DNA of 51,652 bases, from contig NZ_RDQG01000051.1 in the NCBI RefSeq assembly GCF_003697815.1, positions 1 through 51,652 of the forward strand, in the 5' to 3' direction. Both the position numbers and the translations under genes were made by a program. The DNA is from Halalkalicoccus subterraneus (GTDB lineage: Archaea; Halobacteriota; Halobacteria; Halobacteriales; Halalkalicoccaceae). Shown here piece by piece: positions 16,894 through 25,173 of the stretch; the stretch's first letter is position 1, and each line of letters opens with the position of its first letter. The notes below the pieces were generated by a model that was not told the DNA's origin, ran no database searches, and saw nothing but the letters and a program-made list of their open reading frames with translations.

Positions 16894-18648
16894 ATGAGTA
16901 CGCTCACGTGGGTCCTCGTGGGTCTCGCGCTCTACTGGGCGATCCTGCTCTCGGCTCGCAGCCGGGGGCTGTTGCCCGAGTACGTCGGGACGCAGGGCCC
17001 GATCATCACCCTCCACACGAAACGCGGGCGGGTCCTTTTGGACACGCTCGCGCGCCCCAAACGGTTCTGGCGGGCCTTCAGCAACGTCGGCGTCGGGATC
17101 GCGCTCGTCGTGATGGCGCTGAGTTTCGTGTTCGTCCTCTTCGCCGCGGTGCAGGCGCTGTACTCCCCCGAAACGACCGCGAGCGCCGTCACCGAACCGA
17201 GAAACGTCGTGATTATTCCCGGCGTCAACGACTTCCTCCCGCTGTCGGCGGCCCCGCATATCATTGTCGGCATGCTCATCGCGCTGGTCGCCCACGAGGG
17301 CGCCCACGGACTGCTCTGTCGGGTCGAGGACATCGACATCGAGTCGATGGGTGTCGCGCTGCTCGCGATCATCCCGATGGGCGCGTTCGTCGAGCCGAAC
17401 CAGGAGAGCCAGGAGAGAGCTGACCGCGGCGGCAAAACCCGGATGTTCGCCGCGGGCGTCACCGCGAACTTCCTCGTAACGGTCCTCGTCTTCGCGCTGC
17501 TGTTCGGCCCGGTCGCCGGCTCGATCGCGGTCGCGCCGGGCGCGGCGGTCGGCGGGGCGTTCCCCGGATCGCCGGCCGACCAGGCCGGCATCAGCGAGGG
17601 CGACCGCATCACCGCCGTCGGGGGCCAGTCGGTAGCCGACGAGGGCGAACTCACCGACGCGCTGGCAGAAGCCGACGGCCAGGTGGCGGTGACGCTCGCG
17701 GACGGCGACGACCAGCGCGAGGTCGCGGTCGAGCGCGAGGTGAGCGTCGTCGAAGCCGTCGAAAGTGGCCCCAGCGGGCTCGGAACCGGCGACTCGATCG
17801 CGACCGTCAACGGCGAGCCGGTGACGACCGAAACCGAGTTCCGCGAGGCGATCGGCGAGGAGCCCGTTGTGACCGTCGAGACGGGCGACGGCGAGGAACA
17901 CACCTTCGCCGCGGGTGCGCTCTCAAGCGTCGTCGACGGGCCCGGTGCCGAGGCCGGAATGCCCGAGGGCGAGTCGGTCGTGATCACCGCGGTCGACGGC
18001 GAACGCGTCCTCGACAGTGGGGAGTTGACGGGCGTGCTTCAGGGCACCGAACCCGGCCAGACGGTCGAGATCGAGGCCGTCGTCGGCGGCGAGACCGAGA
18101 CCTACAGCGTCGAACTCGGCGAACATCCCGACGGCTATGGACAGGTCGGGATCAACGTTCAGCCCGGTATCACCGGACTGGTGCTCGACGATCTGGGCAT
18201 CCAGCCCTACCCCGCCGCGACGTACCTCGGCTTCGTGAGCGGCGAGGGTGGCGGCAACTTCATCGGCGCGATCACGCTCGCGCTGATCCTCCCCATTGCG
18301 GGCATCGGCGGGTTCGGCCTGCCCTTCAACTTCGCGGGCTTCACCGGCTTCGTGACGAACTTCTATGTCGTCGAGGGCGCGCTCGCGCCGCTCGGTAGTG
18401 GCGTCTTCCTGCTCGCGAACATGCTGTTTTGGACCGGCTGGATCAATCTCAACCTCGGCTTCTTCAACTGCATTCCGGCCTTCCCCCTCGACGGCGGGCA
18501 TATCCTCCGGACCAGTACGGAGGCGATCGTCTCCCGACTTCCGATCGAGGGCAGCTACGAACTGACGAAGACGGTGACGGTCTCGGTGGGCGTGACGATG
18601 CTGATGGGGCTGTTGCTCATGATCTTCGGACAGGGGCTGCTCGCCTAA
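16894..18648 (+). CDS. Site-2 protease family (M50) with PDZ domains
   Basis: Membrane zinc protease of 584 residues related to RseP/S2P. Transmembrane helices near 1-20 and 65-88 are followed by the catalytic helix with HEGAH at 134-138. After another membrane segment come two PDZ-like domains (roughly 190-310 and 310-420; GIXXGDXI-type carboxylate-binding loops such as QAGISEGDRITAV). The second metal motif FPLDGGHILR is near 525. The PDZ repeats imply recognition of C-terminal tails or substrate gating. It overlaps the convergent padR-type gene by 4 bases. Confidence 0.92.
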   Translation: MSTLTWVLVGLALYWAILLSARSRGLLPEYVGTQGPIITLHTKRGRVLLDTLARPKRFWRAFSNVGVGIALVVMALSFVFVLFAAVQALYSPETTASAVTEPRNVVIIPGVNDFLPLSAAPHIIVGMLIALVAHEGAHGLLCRVEDIDIESMGVALLAIIPMGAFVEPNQESQERADRGGKTRMFAAGVTANFLVTVLVFALLFGPVAGSIAVAPGAAVGGAFPGSPADQAGISEGDRITAVGGQSVADEGELTDALAEADGQVAVTLADGDDQREVAVEREVSVVEAVESGPSGLGTGDSIATVNGEPVTTETEFREAIGEEPVVTVETGDGEEHTFAAGALSSVVDGPGAEAGMPEGESVVITAVDGERVLDSGELTGVLQGTEPGQTVEIEAVVGGETETYSVELGEHPDGYGQVGINVQPGITGLVLDDLGIQPYPAATYLGFVSGEGGGNFIGAITLALILPIAGIGGFGLPFNFAGFTGFVTNFYVVEGALAPLGSGVFLLANMLFWTGWINLNLGFFNCIPAFPLDGGHILRTSTEAIVSRLPIEGSYELTKTVTVSVGVTMLMGLLLMIFGQGLLA

Positions 18649-19163
18649 CGCTCCTCCAACCCGTACCGTTCCGCGAACTCCTCGGGAGTTTCCGAGACTC
18701 GGTCGAATTCACCGAAATCGCGCTCGTAGTGGCGGATCACCTGTTCTGCGATCCACGCGCTGAACGTCTCGTCGAAGTTCCAGTGGCCCTCGGCGGCGGG
18801 GAGGTCGAACCGCTCGTCGGTCGCGAGCGCGACGTAGACGTGGTAAAACCCCAGGATCACGTCGGCGAACTCCTGGCCCGTTTCGGCGGTCGATTCGCGC
18901 TTCTTCTCCAGTTTTTCGTGACCCGACTCGGTGAGCGCGAAGTACTTGCGGTCAGGTTCGTCCTCGCGTTCGATCCGCTCGGCCCAGCCCTCCTCCTCGA
19001 ACTTATAGAGAATGGGGTAGACCGATCCGTAGGAGGGTTCCCAGTGGCCGCCACTGATCTCGGTGATCTCCTTCAAGATCTCGTAGCCGTAGCGGGGCTT
19101 TTCGTCGAGGAGTTCGAGAACGAGATACGAGATGACCCCTTTCGGCGGCCCACTCTTTCGCAT
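18645..19163 (-). CDS. PadR family transcriptional regulator
   Basis: Winged-helix DNA-binding regulator of 172 residues. The N-terminal wHTH reads MRKSGPPKGVISYLVLELLD, then RYGYEILKEI and SYGSVYPILYKFEEEGWAER, the standard PadR recognition-helix pattern. The C-terminal half is helical and includes a VVYVALATDERF-like block. PadR proteins usually repress a transporter or stress gene near their own locus; no efflux gene is directly adjacent, so the target is open. The start at 19163 matches the conserved start MRKSG. Confidence 0.9.
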   Translation of the reverse strand: MRKSGPPKGVISYLVLELLDEKPRYGYEILKEITEISGGHWEPSYGSVYPILYKFEEEGWAERIEREDEPDRKYFALTESGHEKLEKKRESTAETGQEFADVILGFYHVYVALATDERFDLPAAEGHWNFDETFSAWIAEQVIRHYERDFGEFDRVSETPEEFAERYGLEER

Positions 19164-19240
19164 TGACCACTGTTCAGACGGGCGAGGTGAAAGCGTTTCG
19201 TTTCCGATACTCAACCCGTCAGGCTGCCGTACAGTCGTAC

Positions 19241-19496
19241 CTGAGTGAGCGCGTTCGCGTCCGGCTGGTCGAACGCACCTACTCCGACGACGAGCAGAAC
19301 GTCATCGTCCTCATCTACGCGACTTCCGGAAGGAGTGCGCCCTGCCGAGGTTTTCGGGACCCGGCCGCGAGGCGAAGGTCTGGCCTTCGGTCGATCCCGA
19401 CAACCTCGGTCACGTAAGCGATCCCGAAACCCGCGAGGTCTACGCCGCCGAAGTCGAGCGTGTGCGTGACTGCCACGACCCCGACGATGCCGTGTA
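19241..19496 (+). pseudogene. Decayed small haloarchaeal gene (start lost, frameshifted)
   Basis: Two adjacent frames together read as one small protein. From 19241 one frame encodes SERVRVRLVERTYSDDEQN and then VIVLIYAT; from 19321 a different frame encodes DFRKECALPRFSGPG and continues to DPDNLGHVSDPETREVY and HDPDDAV, then stops at 19494-19496. The codon where a start would be expected is CTG, not ATG. The combined product resembles a short haloarchaeal family I know only loosely (VERTYSDDEQN near the N-terminus, then RKERAL). The join falls at 19316-19323 and seems to lack about six residues. Either a genuine pseudogene with a small deletion or an assembly error. Confidence 0.6.
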
Positions 19497-19538
19497 GAAT
19501 GTAGAAAAGTCCTTCCGGCACGCCCCCCAACGCCCGAT

Positions 19539-21278
19539 ATGGAACGACGTGACCCGCCGAGAACCGAAGAGGGGCTGTACGTGCTACACGACCTCCGGCG
19601 CGTCGATTGGGATGCCTGGCGCGGGGCCGCCGAACGCGACCGCGAGGCCGCAATCGAGGACGGTGTCGCGTACCTCGAGGACCACGCCGCCGTCGAGGAG
19701 GGTGACACGGCGGTCTTCAGCGTCCTGGGCCACAAGGCCGATCTACTCGTCGTTCACCTCCGGCCCACGCTCGAAGCACTCGACCGGGCCGAACGCGAGT
19801 TTGAGGGCTGTGCGCTCGCGTCGTTCACTGACCGGGCGAGTTCCTATCTCTCGGTCGCGGAGGCGTCGGGCTACACCGAGGCCGCGGAGGACTACTTCGA
19901 TCCCGACGCCGAGGCCGACCCCGGGCTGCAGCGCTACATGGACTCACGGCTCCATCCCGAACTCCCCGAGACGGAGTTCGTCAGCTTCTACCCGATGTCG
20001 AAACGCCGCGACCCCGAGTACAACTGGTACGACCTGCCCTTCGACGAGCGCCGGGAACTCATGGCCGCCCACGGCGACATCGGGCGCGAGTATGCGGGGA
20101 AGGTCACCCAGATCATCTCCGGCAGCGTCGGCTTCGATGACCACGAGTGGGGCGTCACCCTCTTCGCCGACGACATGACCGACATCAAACAGCTCCTCAC
20201 CGAGATGCGCTTCGATCCCTCCTCCTCGAAGTACGCCGAGTTCGGGCGCTTTTACACGGGTCGGCGGTTCGCGCCCGCGCAGTTGGACGCGTTCCTCGCC
20301 GGCGAGTCGGTCTCGTTCGATGGGATCGACGAGAGCGGAGGCGAGGGGGCCGTCGACACCGAACTCGCCGAGGAGTTCGGCCGCCTCGGCGTCACCGTCG
20401 ACATCCCCGAGGGCGCCCACGGTCTCGTGCTTCGCTCGGAGGTGGACGTCGAGACGGTCCGGGAGGAGGTCGACGGGCTGCGCGGGAACTTCGAACACTA
20501 CGACAGTCACGTGTTGACGGAGGTCAAAGAGGACGAGGGGGAAGCGGCGATCGTCAGCGTCTGGGAGACCGAACGCGCCGCGGGTACGGCGCGCGGGTTC
20601 CTCGAAGAGCTACCGGGCGTCCACGAGGTGATCGCGGGCGCGCTCGCCGACGAGGACGTCGAGCCGGAGGAGACCGGCGAGGCCGAGGCTGACACCGACG
20701 ACATCCGCGGCGAGCTCGCGGAGCTCGACATCTACGCGGGCAAGCCCCACGGCGAGGACGTCTACGCGATGGTGCTCTACTCCGAGGCCGACCCCGACGA
20801 GCTGGCCCCGGCGGTCGAGGACCTCTCCGACGGCTTCGACCGCTACGACACCCACGTCAAGACCGCGACTTATCAGGCGGAAGACGGGAGCCGCTCGGCC
20901 GTCGTCAGCATCTGGGGGACGGCCGACGCCGCCGACACCGCCGGCGGCTTCTTGGCCGACCTGCCCGGTATCGTCGCTCGTGCGGGAGAAGAATCGGGCT
21001 TCGGGACGATGGGGATGTTCTACACCGTCAAGCCCGACTACCAGGAGGACTTCGTCGAGAAATTCGGGGTCGTGGGCGGCCTGCTGGAGGACATGGACGG
21101 CCACCACGACACCGACCTGATGGTCAACGTCGCCGACGAGAACGACATGTTTATCGCCAGCCAGTGGCGCTCGAAGGAGGACGCGATGGGCTTCTTCCGC
21201 TCCGACGCCTTCCGTGATACCGTCCAGTGGGGTCGTGACGTCCTCGCGGACCGGCCCCGCCACGTCTTCCTCGCATGA
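19539..21278 (+). CDS. hemQ: HemQ/chlorite-dismutase-like haem protein with duplicated middle domain and C-terminal monooxygenase-like domain
   Basis: The N-terminal region (1-250) is a chlorite-dismutase/HemQ domain, with the proximal haem histidine H178 in MAAHGDIGREY; HemQ oxidatively decarboxylates coproporphyrin to haem. Residues 276-366 and 390-482 are two copies of one module (compare FEHYDSHVLTEVK with FDRYDTHVKTATY, and SVWETERAAGTARGFLEELPG with SIWGTADAADTAGGFLADLPG). The last roughly 95 residues resemble an antibiotic-biosynthesis-monooxygenase (ABM) ferredoxin-like domain. Cld-ABM fusions are known in haloarchaea (PitA of Haloferax). At 579 residues it is long for the family. The start is ATG 19539, with a TATA-like stretch near 19500-19510. 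Confidence 0.85.
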   Translation: MERRDPPRTEEGLYVLHDLRRVDWDAWRGAAERDREAAIEDGVAYLEDHAAVEEGDTAVFSVLGHKADLLVVHLRPTLEALDRAEREFEGCALASFTDRASSYLSVAEASGYTEAAEDYFDPDAEADPGLQRYMDSRLHPELPETEFVSFYPMSKRRDPEYNWYDLPFDERRELMAAHGDIGREYAGKVTQIISGSVGFDDHEWGVTLFADDMTDIKQLLTEMRFDPSSSKYAEFGRFYTGRRFAPAQLDAFLAGESVSFDGIDESGGEGAVDTELAEEFGRLGVTVDIPEGAHGLVLRSEVDVETVREEVDGLRGNFEHYDSHVLTEVKEDEGEAAIVSVWETERAAGTARGFLEELPGVHEVIAGALADEDVEPEETGEAEADTDDIRGELAELDIYAGKPHGEDVYAMVLYSEADPDELAPAVEDLSDGFDRYDTHVKTATYQAEDGSRSAVVSIWGTADAADTAGGFLADLPGIVARAGEESGFGTMGMFYTVKPDYQEDFVEKFGVVGGLLEDMDGHHDTDLMVNVADENDMFIASQWRSKEDAMGFFRSDAFRDTVQWGRDVLADRPRHVFLA

Positions 21279-21469
21279 GGAACTCGGAGCCGGCCGAGGG
21301 ACACGCTGCTGGAGGGCTGCGGATTGCGATTCTGGCGGGGTTTCCCGTCGTCGTAGCGCTCCTGATCGGGCTACTGGGTGGAAACGCCCGCTCGGGGCTG
21401 GTGATCGGCGCGGGAATGGGGTTGGGGCTGGCACTCGCGGTCGTCATCTACGGGCGGCTCGCGGGCTGA
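21275..21469 (+). CDS. 64-residue two-helix membrane protein coupled to hemQ
   Basis: The ATG overlaps the hemQ stop (ATGA), implying translational coupling. A 15-residue polar N-terminus (RNSEPAEGHAAGG) is followed by two hydrophobic helices (about 16-35 and 40-62) separated by a short GGNAR loop. The coupling suggests a membrane partner or a passenger in haem metabolism; no family is recognised. The position of the gene is well supported by the overlap. Confidence 0.7.
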   Translation: MRNSEPAEGHAAGGLRIAILAGFPVVVALLIGLLGGNARSGLVIGAGMGLGLALAVVIYGRLAG

Positions 21470-21475
21470 ACGCGG

Positions 21476-21637
21476 TCAGTGGCCCGCGAACAGGTAGCCC
21501 GCGACGCCGCCGAGCCCGAAGGCGAGCGTGAGCGCGATCCATTTTCCGGCCGAGCGGTCCCGCCGCCGGGCGTGAAGCAGGACGCCGACAGCCAGAACCG
21601 TGTGAAACCCGGCGGTCAGCACGAGGAACCGGCGCAC
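21476..21637 (-). CDS. 53-residue membrane protein
   Basis: Read from GTG at 21637, the product begins VRRFLVLTAGFHTVLAVGVLL, a hydrophobic helix, followed by a basic loop HARRRDRSAGKW and a second helix ending GYLFAGH. Two membrane segments with a positive inside loop look convincing, though the gene is short and the start codon is a guess. It is convergent with the 21275 membrane gene (6-base gap) and lies 13 bases downstream of the aldo/keto reductase on the same strand. Confidence 0.55.
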   Translation of the reverse strand: MRRFLVLTAGFHTVLAVGVLLHARRRDRSAGKWIALTLAFGLGGVAGYLFAGH

Positions 21638-21650
21638 GTCAGTCGGCGGG

Positions 21651-22694
21651 CTACTTGTCGATGCCCGCCTCACGGAGGTCCGTGCCGTCGACCGAGGATC
21701 GGAGACTGTCCATACCGTCGTCGCGCTCGATCCCGAAGTTCGTCGCGTAGAGCTCGGCAATGCGGTCGAGTTCCCCTTCGGAGAGCGGCGGGACTTCGCT
21801 CGTATCTGCCCACTCGTCGATGTCGGCGGTCGTGCGGAAGGTGGGCGTCACGCTCGCGACGGCGTCGTGGGCGAGGAGCCACTTGATCGAGGCCTGTCCC
21901 ATCGTGCGTTCTCCCTCTCGTTCGAGGAAGCGAAGCGTTTCGAGCTTCTCCCAGCCCGTCTCGTACCACGCATCGGGGCGAAAGCCCCGATGATCGCCCT
22001 CTCCGAGTTCGGTCTCGGGGGTGACTTGCTCGTTGAGCAGCCCCGACGAATGGGGCACGCGGGGGATGAGGCTCGTCTCGGCGTCGAGCTCCTCGATGGT
22101 CTCGAGGAAATGGTTGCCGACCTCCTGTTCGAGGAGGTTCCAGACGAGCTGGACGGCGTCGAACCCCTCGGCGATGGCCGTATCGCCCTCGGCGAGCCAT
22201 CCGATGGAGGGGCCGAGTGCGAGCCCGCGAGCGCGGATCCGACCCTCGTCTTCGAGCTCGTCGAGCACGTCGAGCACCTCGGGGGTGAGCTCCTCGGCGT
22301 CGGCGTTGTGGAGCTGGAGCACGTCGATGTAGTCGGTGTCGAGCCGATCGAGGCTCTTCTCGACGGCGTCGCGGAGGTAGTCGGGGTCCATCTCCTTCGG
22401 GAGTTCGCCGTGGCCGGCCTGGGGGTTGTTGTAGAAGTCGTAGCCGACCTTCGTGGCGATGGTCACCTCCTCGCGGCGGTCGGCGAAGGCCTCGCCAACC
22501 AGCTCCTCCGAGCGACCATGGCCGTAGACGTCGCCCGTGTCGAAGTAGGTGATCCCCTGTTCGAGGGCGTGTTCGAGCATCCCGATCGCGTCCTCGTCGG
22601 TCCGGTCGCCCCACCAATCGGTGCCGACGGTCCAGGCGCCGAAGCCGACCTCGCTGACCTCGACCTCCGAGTCGCCGAGCGTGCGGTAGTGCAT
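21651..22694 (-). CDS. Aldo/keto reductase
   Basis: NADPH-dependent oxidoreductase of the AKR superfamily, 347 residues, (beta/alpha)8 barrel. The catalytic tetrad is visible as D52 (FDTGDVYGHG, also giving Y57), K82 (TIATKVGYD) and H129 (LQLHN). It begins MHYRTLGDSEVEVSEVGFGA, close to the AKR11/12-type bacterial reductases. The cofactor site (GPS/xxN region near 240-280) cannot be read clearly by eye. Substrate unknown. Start at 22694 fixed by the conserved N-terminus. Confidence 0.93.
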   Translation of the reverse strand: MHYRTLGDSEVEVSEVGFGAWTVGTDWWGDRTDEDAIGMLEHALEQGITYFDTGDVYGHGRSEELVGEAFADRREEVTIATKVGYDFYNNPQAGHGELPKEMDPDYLRDAVEKSLDRLDTDYIDVLQLHNADAEELTPEVLDVLDELEDEGRIRARGLALGPSIGWLAEGDTAIAEGFDAVQLVWNLLEQEVGNHFLETIEELDAETSLIPRVPHSSGLLNEQVTPETELGEGDHRGFRPDAWYETGWEKLETLRFLEREGERTMGQASIKWLLAHDAVASVTPTFRTTADIDEWADTSEVPPLSEGELDRIAELYATNFGIERDDGMDSLRSSVDGTDLREAGIDK

Positions 22695-22837
22695 ACTCGA
22701 GGTATGGCACGGGGGATACTTAGCGGATGCGGACCGTTCCCGGAGCCCGGAAATCGGTCCCGAGCCCATGGCGACCGGACCACCCGCTCCCTTCCGCAAC
22801 CGAACCCCATTTGAACGGTCCTGCCGAAACGAGCGGC

Positions 22838-23746
22838 ATGACGAAACGTCACGTCTCGCTCCCCGAGGAGGCGGAAGAAGGGGTCGAGGCGTTCATCGCG
22901 GAGGTCGACGACCGGCTCGCCGGCGAGGAGGACACCTGCGAGGTCGTCCGCGACACCCTCGTGGACCTCTACGGGGATCGGGAGGCCTACGAGCGCTGGC
23001 AGGCCGGCGAGGAGGTCTCGCCCGCAGAACGGGTTCGCCTGCAGGGGTACGACCCGTGTAACGCCACCCTCGAAAGCGAGTACTACGCCGAGAAGGACGA
23101 GGCGAAGTTCAGACGCTCGAAACACCTCCAGTGGCTCTGGCGGCAGTTCGACGCCACACCGATGGCCGACAACGTCGAGTTCGCGCTTCGGTTCCGGCGG
23201 ATGCTCGCGAGCCACCTCTTCGCCGACTGTGGCGAGGGCTGTCGCTTCTTCAAAGGGATCTCGGTTACGTACGGCCACAACATCACCGTCGGCGATAACA
23301 CGGTGATCCACGACGGCGTCCACCTCGACGACCGCGGACGACTGGAGATCGGGGATCGGGCGTCGATCTCCGACGGCGCGCACCTCTACAGTCACGACCA
23401 CGACGTCGTCGATCAGACCGAGGTGACGAACTTCCGGACCGTCGTCGAGGACGACGCGCGGGTGACCTACGACGCGATGGTCCGGGCGGGCTGCGTGGTG
23501 GGCGAGAACAGCATCGTCGGGGCGCGTGCGATCGTCCAGGGCGACGTCCCGGCCCACCACGTCGTCGTCGGCTCCCCCGCGAGAAGCGTGCGGATCAAAC
23601 CGGGTTTCGAGGACCGGGCCGAACCGATCGGGGACGGTCTGACGAACCGACGGGACGACCGCGAGGTTCCCTACGAACTGCCGGACGAGCTTGAGCGCTT
23701 CGACGAGTTCGGTCGGGATTTCGGGACGACGGACGGGACTGGATAG
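22838..23746 (+). CDS. Left-handed beta-helix (hexapeptide-repeat) acyltransferase
   Basis: A 302-residue protein related to maltose/galactoside O-acetyltransferases. The first 110 residues are an acidic helical N-terminal domain; from about residue 145 hexapeptide repeats of the (I/V/L)-G-x-x-x-x type start (GISVTYGHNITVGDNTVIHDGV, GRLEIGDRASISDGAHL) and the family ends with IVGSPAR-type VVGSPARSVRI. A catalytic-type His pair (SHDHDVV) is in the expected place. It probably acetylates a sugar or amino sugar with acetyl-CoA; the substrate is open. The ATG at 22838 is preferred over the longer reading. Confidence 0.85.
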   Translation: MTKRHVSLPEEAEEGVEAFIAEVDDRLAGEEDTCEVVRDTLVDLYGDREAYERWQAGEEVSPAERVRLQGYDPCNATLESEYYAEKDEAKFRRSKHLQWLWRQFDATPMADNVEFALRFRRMLASHLFADCGEGCRFFKGISVTYGHNITVGDNTVIHDGVHLDDRGRLEIGDRASISDGAHLYSHDHDVVDQTEVTNFRTVVEDDARVTYDAMVRAGCVVGENSIVGARAIVQGDVPAHHVVVGSPARSVRIKPGFEDRAEPIGDGLTNRRDDREVPYELPDELERFDEFGRDFGTTDGTG

Positions 23747-23881
23747 GACACACTCGGGCGGGGTGAGCCGAAGGAGTGCGATCACTATGGGGCGAACGTG
23801 TCGTTGCCGGGACGCCGTGCGCTCGCGGAGGAACCGACCCGAGGTCGACTATCGACCGACGCGATCGCGCCTGCCGGTCGT

Positions 23882-23890
23882 ACTTTTAAG
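23882..23890 (+). promoter_or_regulatory. TATA-like box before the acidic-tail protein
   Basis: ACTTTTAAG is centred about 30 bases before the ATG at 23916, consistent with an archaeal promoter giving a leaderless or near-leaderless transcript. Confidence 0.5.
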
Positions 23891-23915
23891 CGTCTAGGTC
23901 GAGTAGCTCCGGGCG

Positions 23916-24539
23916 ATGCAACCACAACAGTACGTGCCGCTCGCGGTTTCGACGGATAGCGAGGATCGACTGCCGGCGGGCGTGCGATCGGCGGTCGAGA
24001 CGCTGCGGCCGATCGTCGTCAAACACGGCCGGATGGGGACGCTCTCGTTGCTCGCCGGCGGCTATACGGTCCTGAAGGGGCTCGCGTCGCTGCGCTCGAG
24101 CAAGGGGAAGGCCCTGCGCCAGATCGCCGTCGGGGCCGGCTGGATCGCCATCGGGCGCGCCCAGCAGCAGGCCTCGGACGCCGACGTCGAGGTCAGCGAG
24201 CCGTGGACGAGCGACGATGACGACGATCCCAAAAAGGAGGAGCCCGGCGTGATCGCCGAGGAGAACACCGAATCACCGCGGGACTTCGGCGACCCCGAGA
24301 CGGGCGAGACGCCCGATGACGAGGCCCAGGGCGCCGGTGAGGACGCCGAGATCGCCGGCCCGACGGAGGGCGACGCGGTCCCCGAGACGGATAAGGAAGG
24401 TGGCTCCGAAGGGCATCCGGCCGACGACGTCGAAATGGTCGATACGGACACGGACGAGCTCAACGAAGGAAGCCTCCAGACAGACGAGCAGGAAGAGGAG
24501 GTCGCCGAGAACGACGACGAAGACGATACCGAGGAGTAG
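23916..24539 (+). CDS. Hypothetical protein with a hydrophobic N-terminal half and a long acidic tail
   Basis: A 207-residue protein. The first 85 residues are a compact region with hydrophobic stretches (GTLSLLAGGYTVLKGLASL, then QIAVGAGWIAIGRAQQQ), perhaps membrane-associated. The remaining 120 residues are extremely rich in Asp/Glu with few hydrophobics, ending in DDEDDTEE. Long acidic tails are common in haloarchaeal proteins as a salt adaptation and may act as a disordered linker. No family is recognised; the conserved part is likely residues 1-85. Convergent with the small hypothetical gene 24543-24824. Confidence 0.75.
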   Translation: MQPQQYVPLAVSTDSEDRLPAGVRSAVETLRPIVVKHGRMGTLSLLAGGYTVLKGLASLRSSKGKALRQIAVGAGWIAIGRAQQQASDADVEVSEPWTSDDDDDPKKEEPGVIAEENTESPRDFGDPETGETPDDEAQGAGEDAEIAGPTEGDAVPETDKEGGSEGHPADDVEMVDTDTDELNEGSLQTDEQEEEVAENDDEDDTEE

Positions 24540-24542
24540 TCG

Positions 24543-24824
24543 TTACTCGCCGTTCTCGTCGTTACTCTCGTCGGTTTCGTCGTCTTCATCACCTTCGGCC
24601 GCGGTTCCGTCGCCCTCCTCGCGCAGTTTCTCGACGTCCTCGTAGTCCTTCGCCAGCAGGTGAAGCTGTTTGACCGGCGTGTAGTCGGCCATGCCGTCGG
24701 GTTTCTCGAACTCGACGATCCGGTAGTTCGGGGGGTAGTCCGCACCGGTGCGGCCGTCCCAGTGGATCTCCCAGCCCGCTTCGAGCAGTTCTTTGACGTC
24801 GTCCAGGGAATCGGGAGCTGACAT
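24543..24824 (-). CDS. Small hypothetical protein
   Basis: A 93-residue soluble protein. It starts MSAPDSLDDVKELLEAGWEI and contains a compact aromatic core (EIHWDGRTGADYPPNYRIVEFEKP) followed by a helix (YTPVKQLHLLAKDYEDVEKL) and an acidic C-terminal tail. It resembles uncharacterised haloarchaeal proteins; I know no function. A TATA-like stretch (GATTATAACGG, reverse strand) lies near 24850, about 25-30 bases upstream, so it is probably its own transcript. tRNA-Gly follows further upstream on the same strand. Confidence 0.7.
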   Translation of the reverse strand: MSAPDSLDDVKELLEAGWEIHWDGRTGADYPPNYRIVEFEKPDGMADYTPVKQLHLLAKDYEDVEKLREEGDGTAAEGDEDDETDESNDENGE

Positions 24825-24925
24825 AGCTACGAGGTAGTTACTAGAGGACCGTTATAATCGTTGGTGGCCGCTCGCCGGGGGGGGAACCCGGCGGAGACAC
24901 CAGGCGACATCGCGCCCGGCAGAAG

Positions 24926-24996
24926 TGCGCTGGCCGGGAATTGAACCCGGGCTATGAGCTTGGGAAGCTCATGTCCTACCACTAGACCACCAGCGC
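24926..24996 (-). tRNA. tRNA-Gly (anticodon CCC)
   Basis: A complete cloverleaf reads on the reverse strand: acceptor GCGCTGG/CCAGCGC, D arm GTCTAGTGGTAGGAC, anticodon arm TGAGC-TTCCCAA-GCTCA with CCC at 34-36, T arm CCGGG-TTCAATT-CCCGG, discriminator A. The loop T33-CCC is unambiguous, so it decodes GGG. No intron. Length 71 bases; the CCA tail is not encoded. Confidence 0.93.
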
Positions 24997-25173
24997 GTTC
25001 GTCGCTTCGTTTCTCGCGCGCCGAGCCCCATTCCTGCACTCGGTGAGACACCAGCGCTCGATCGGAGGTAGCCGACCGCGTCACTTGAACGTAGCGCTTC
25101 GTTCCGGTGGACACGTATCCAGTTTTCCGGTCCTACAGATGGCTATTAGACGCTGGGGTCGCTACGGGTAGCC

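Noticed and set aside
16738-17901. Reverse-strand open frame of 387 codons opposite the PDZ site-2 protease
   Set aside because: Antisense shadow; no motif, while the forward frame has HEGAH and PDZ signatures.
24926-24996. tRNA-Gly region as a duplicated attachment site
   Set aside because: I found no second copy of the tRNA 3' end nearby.
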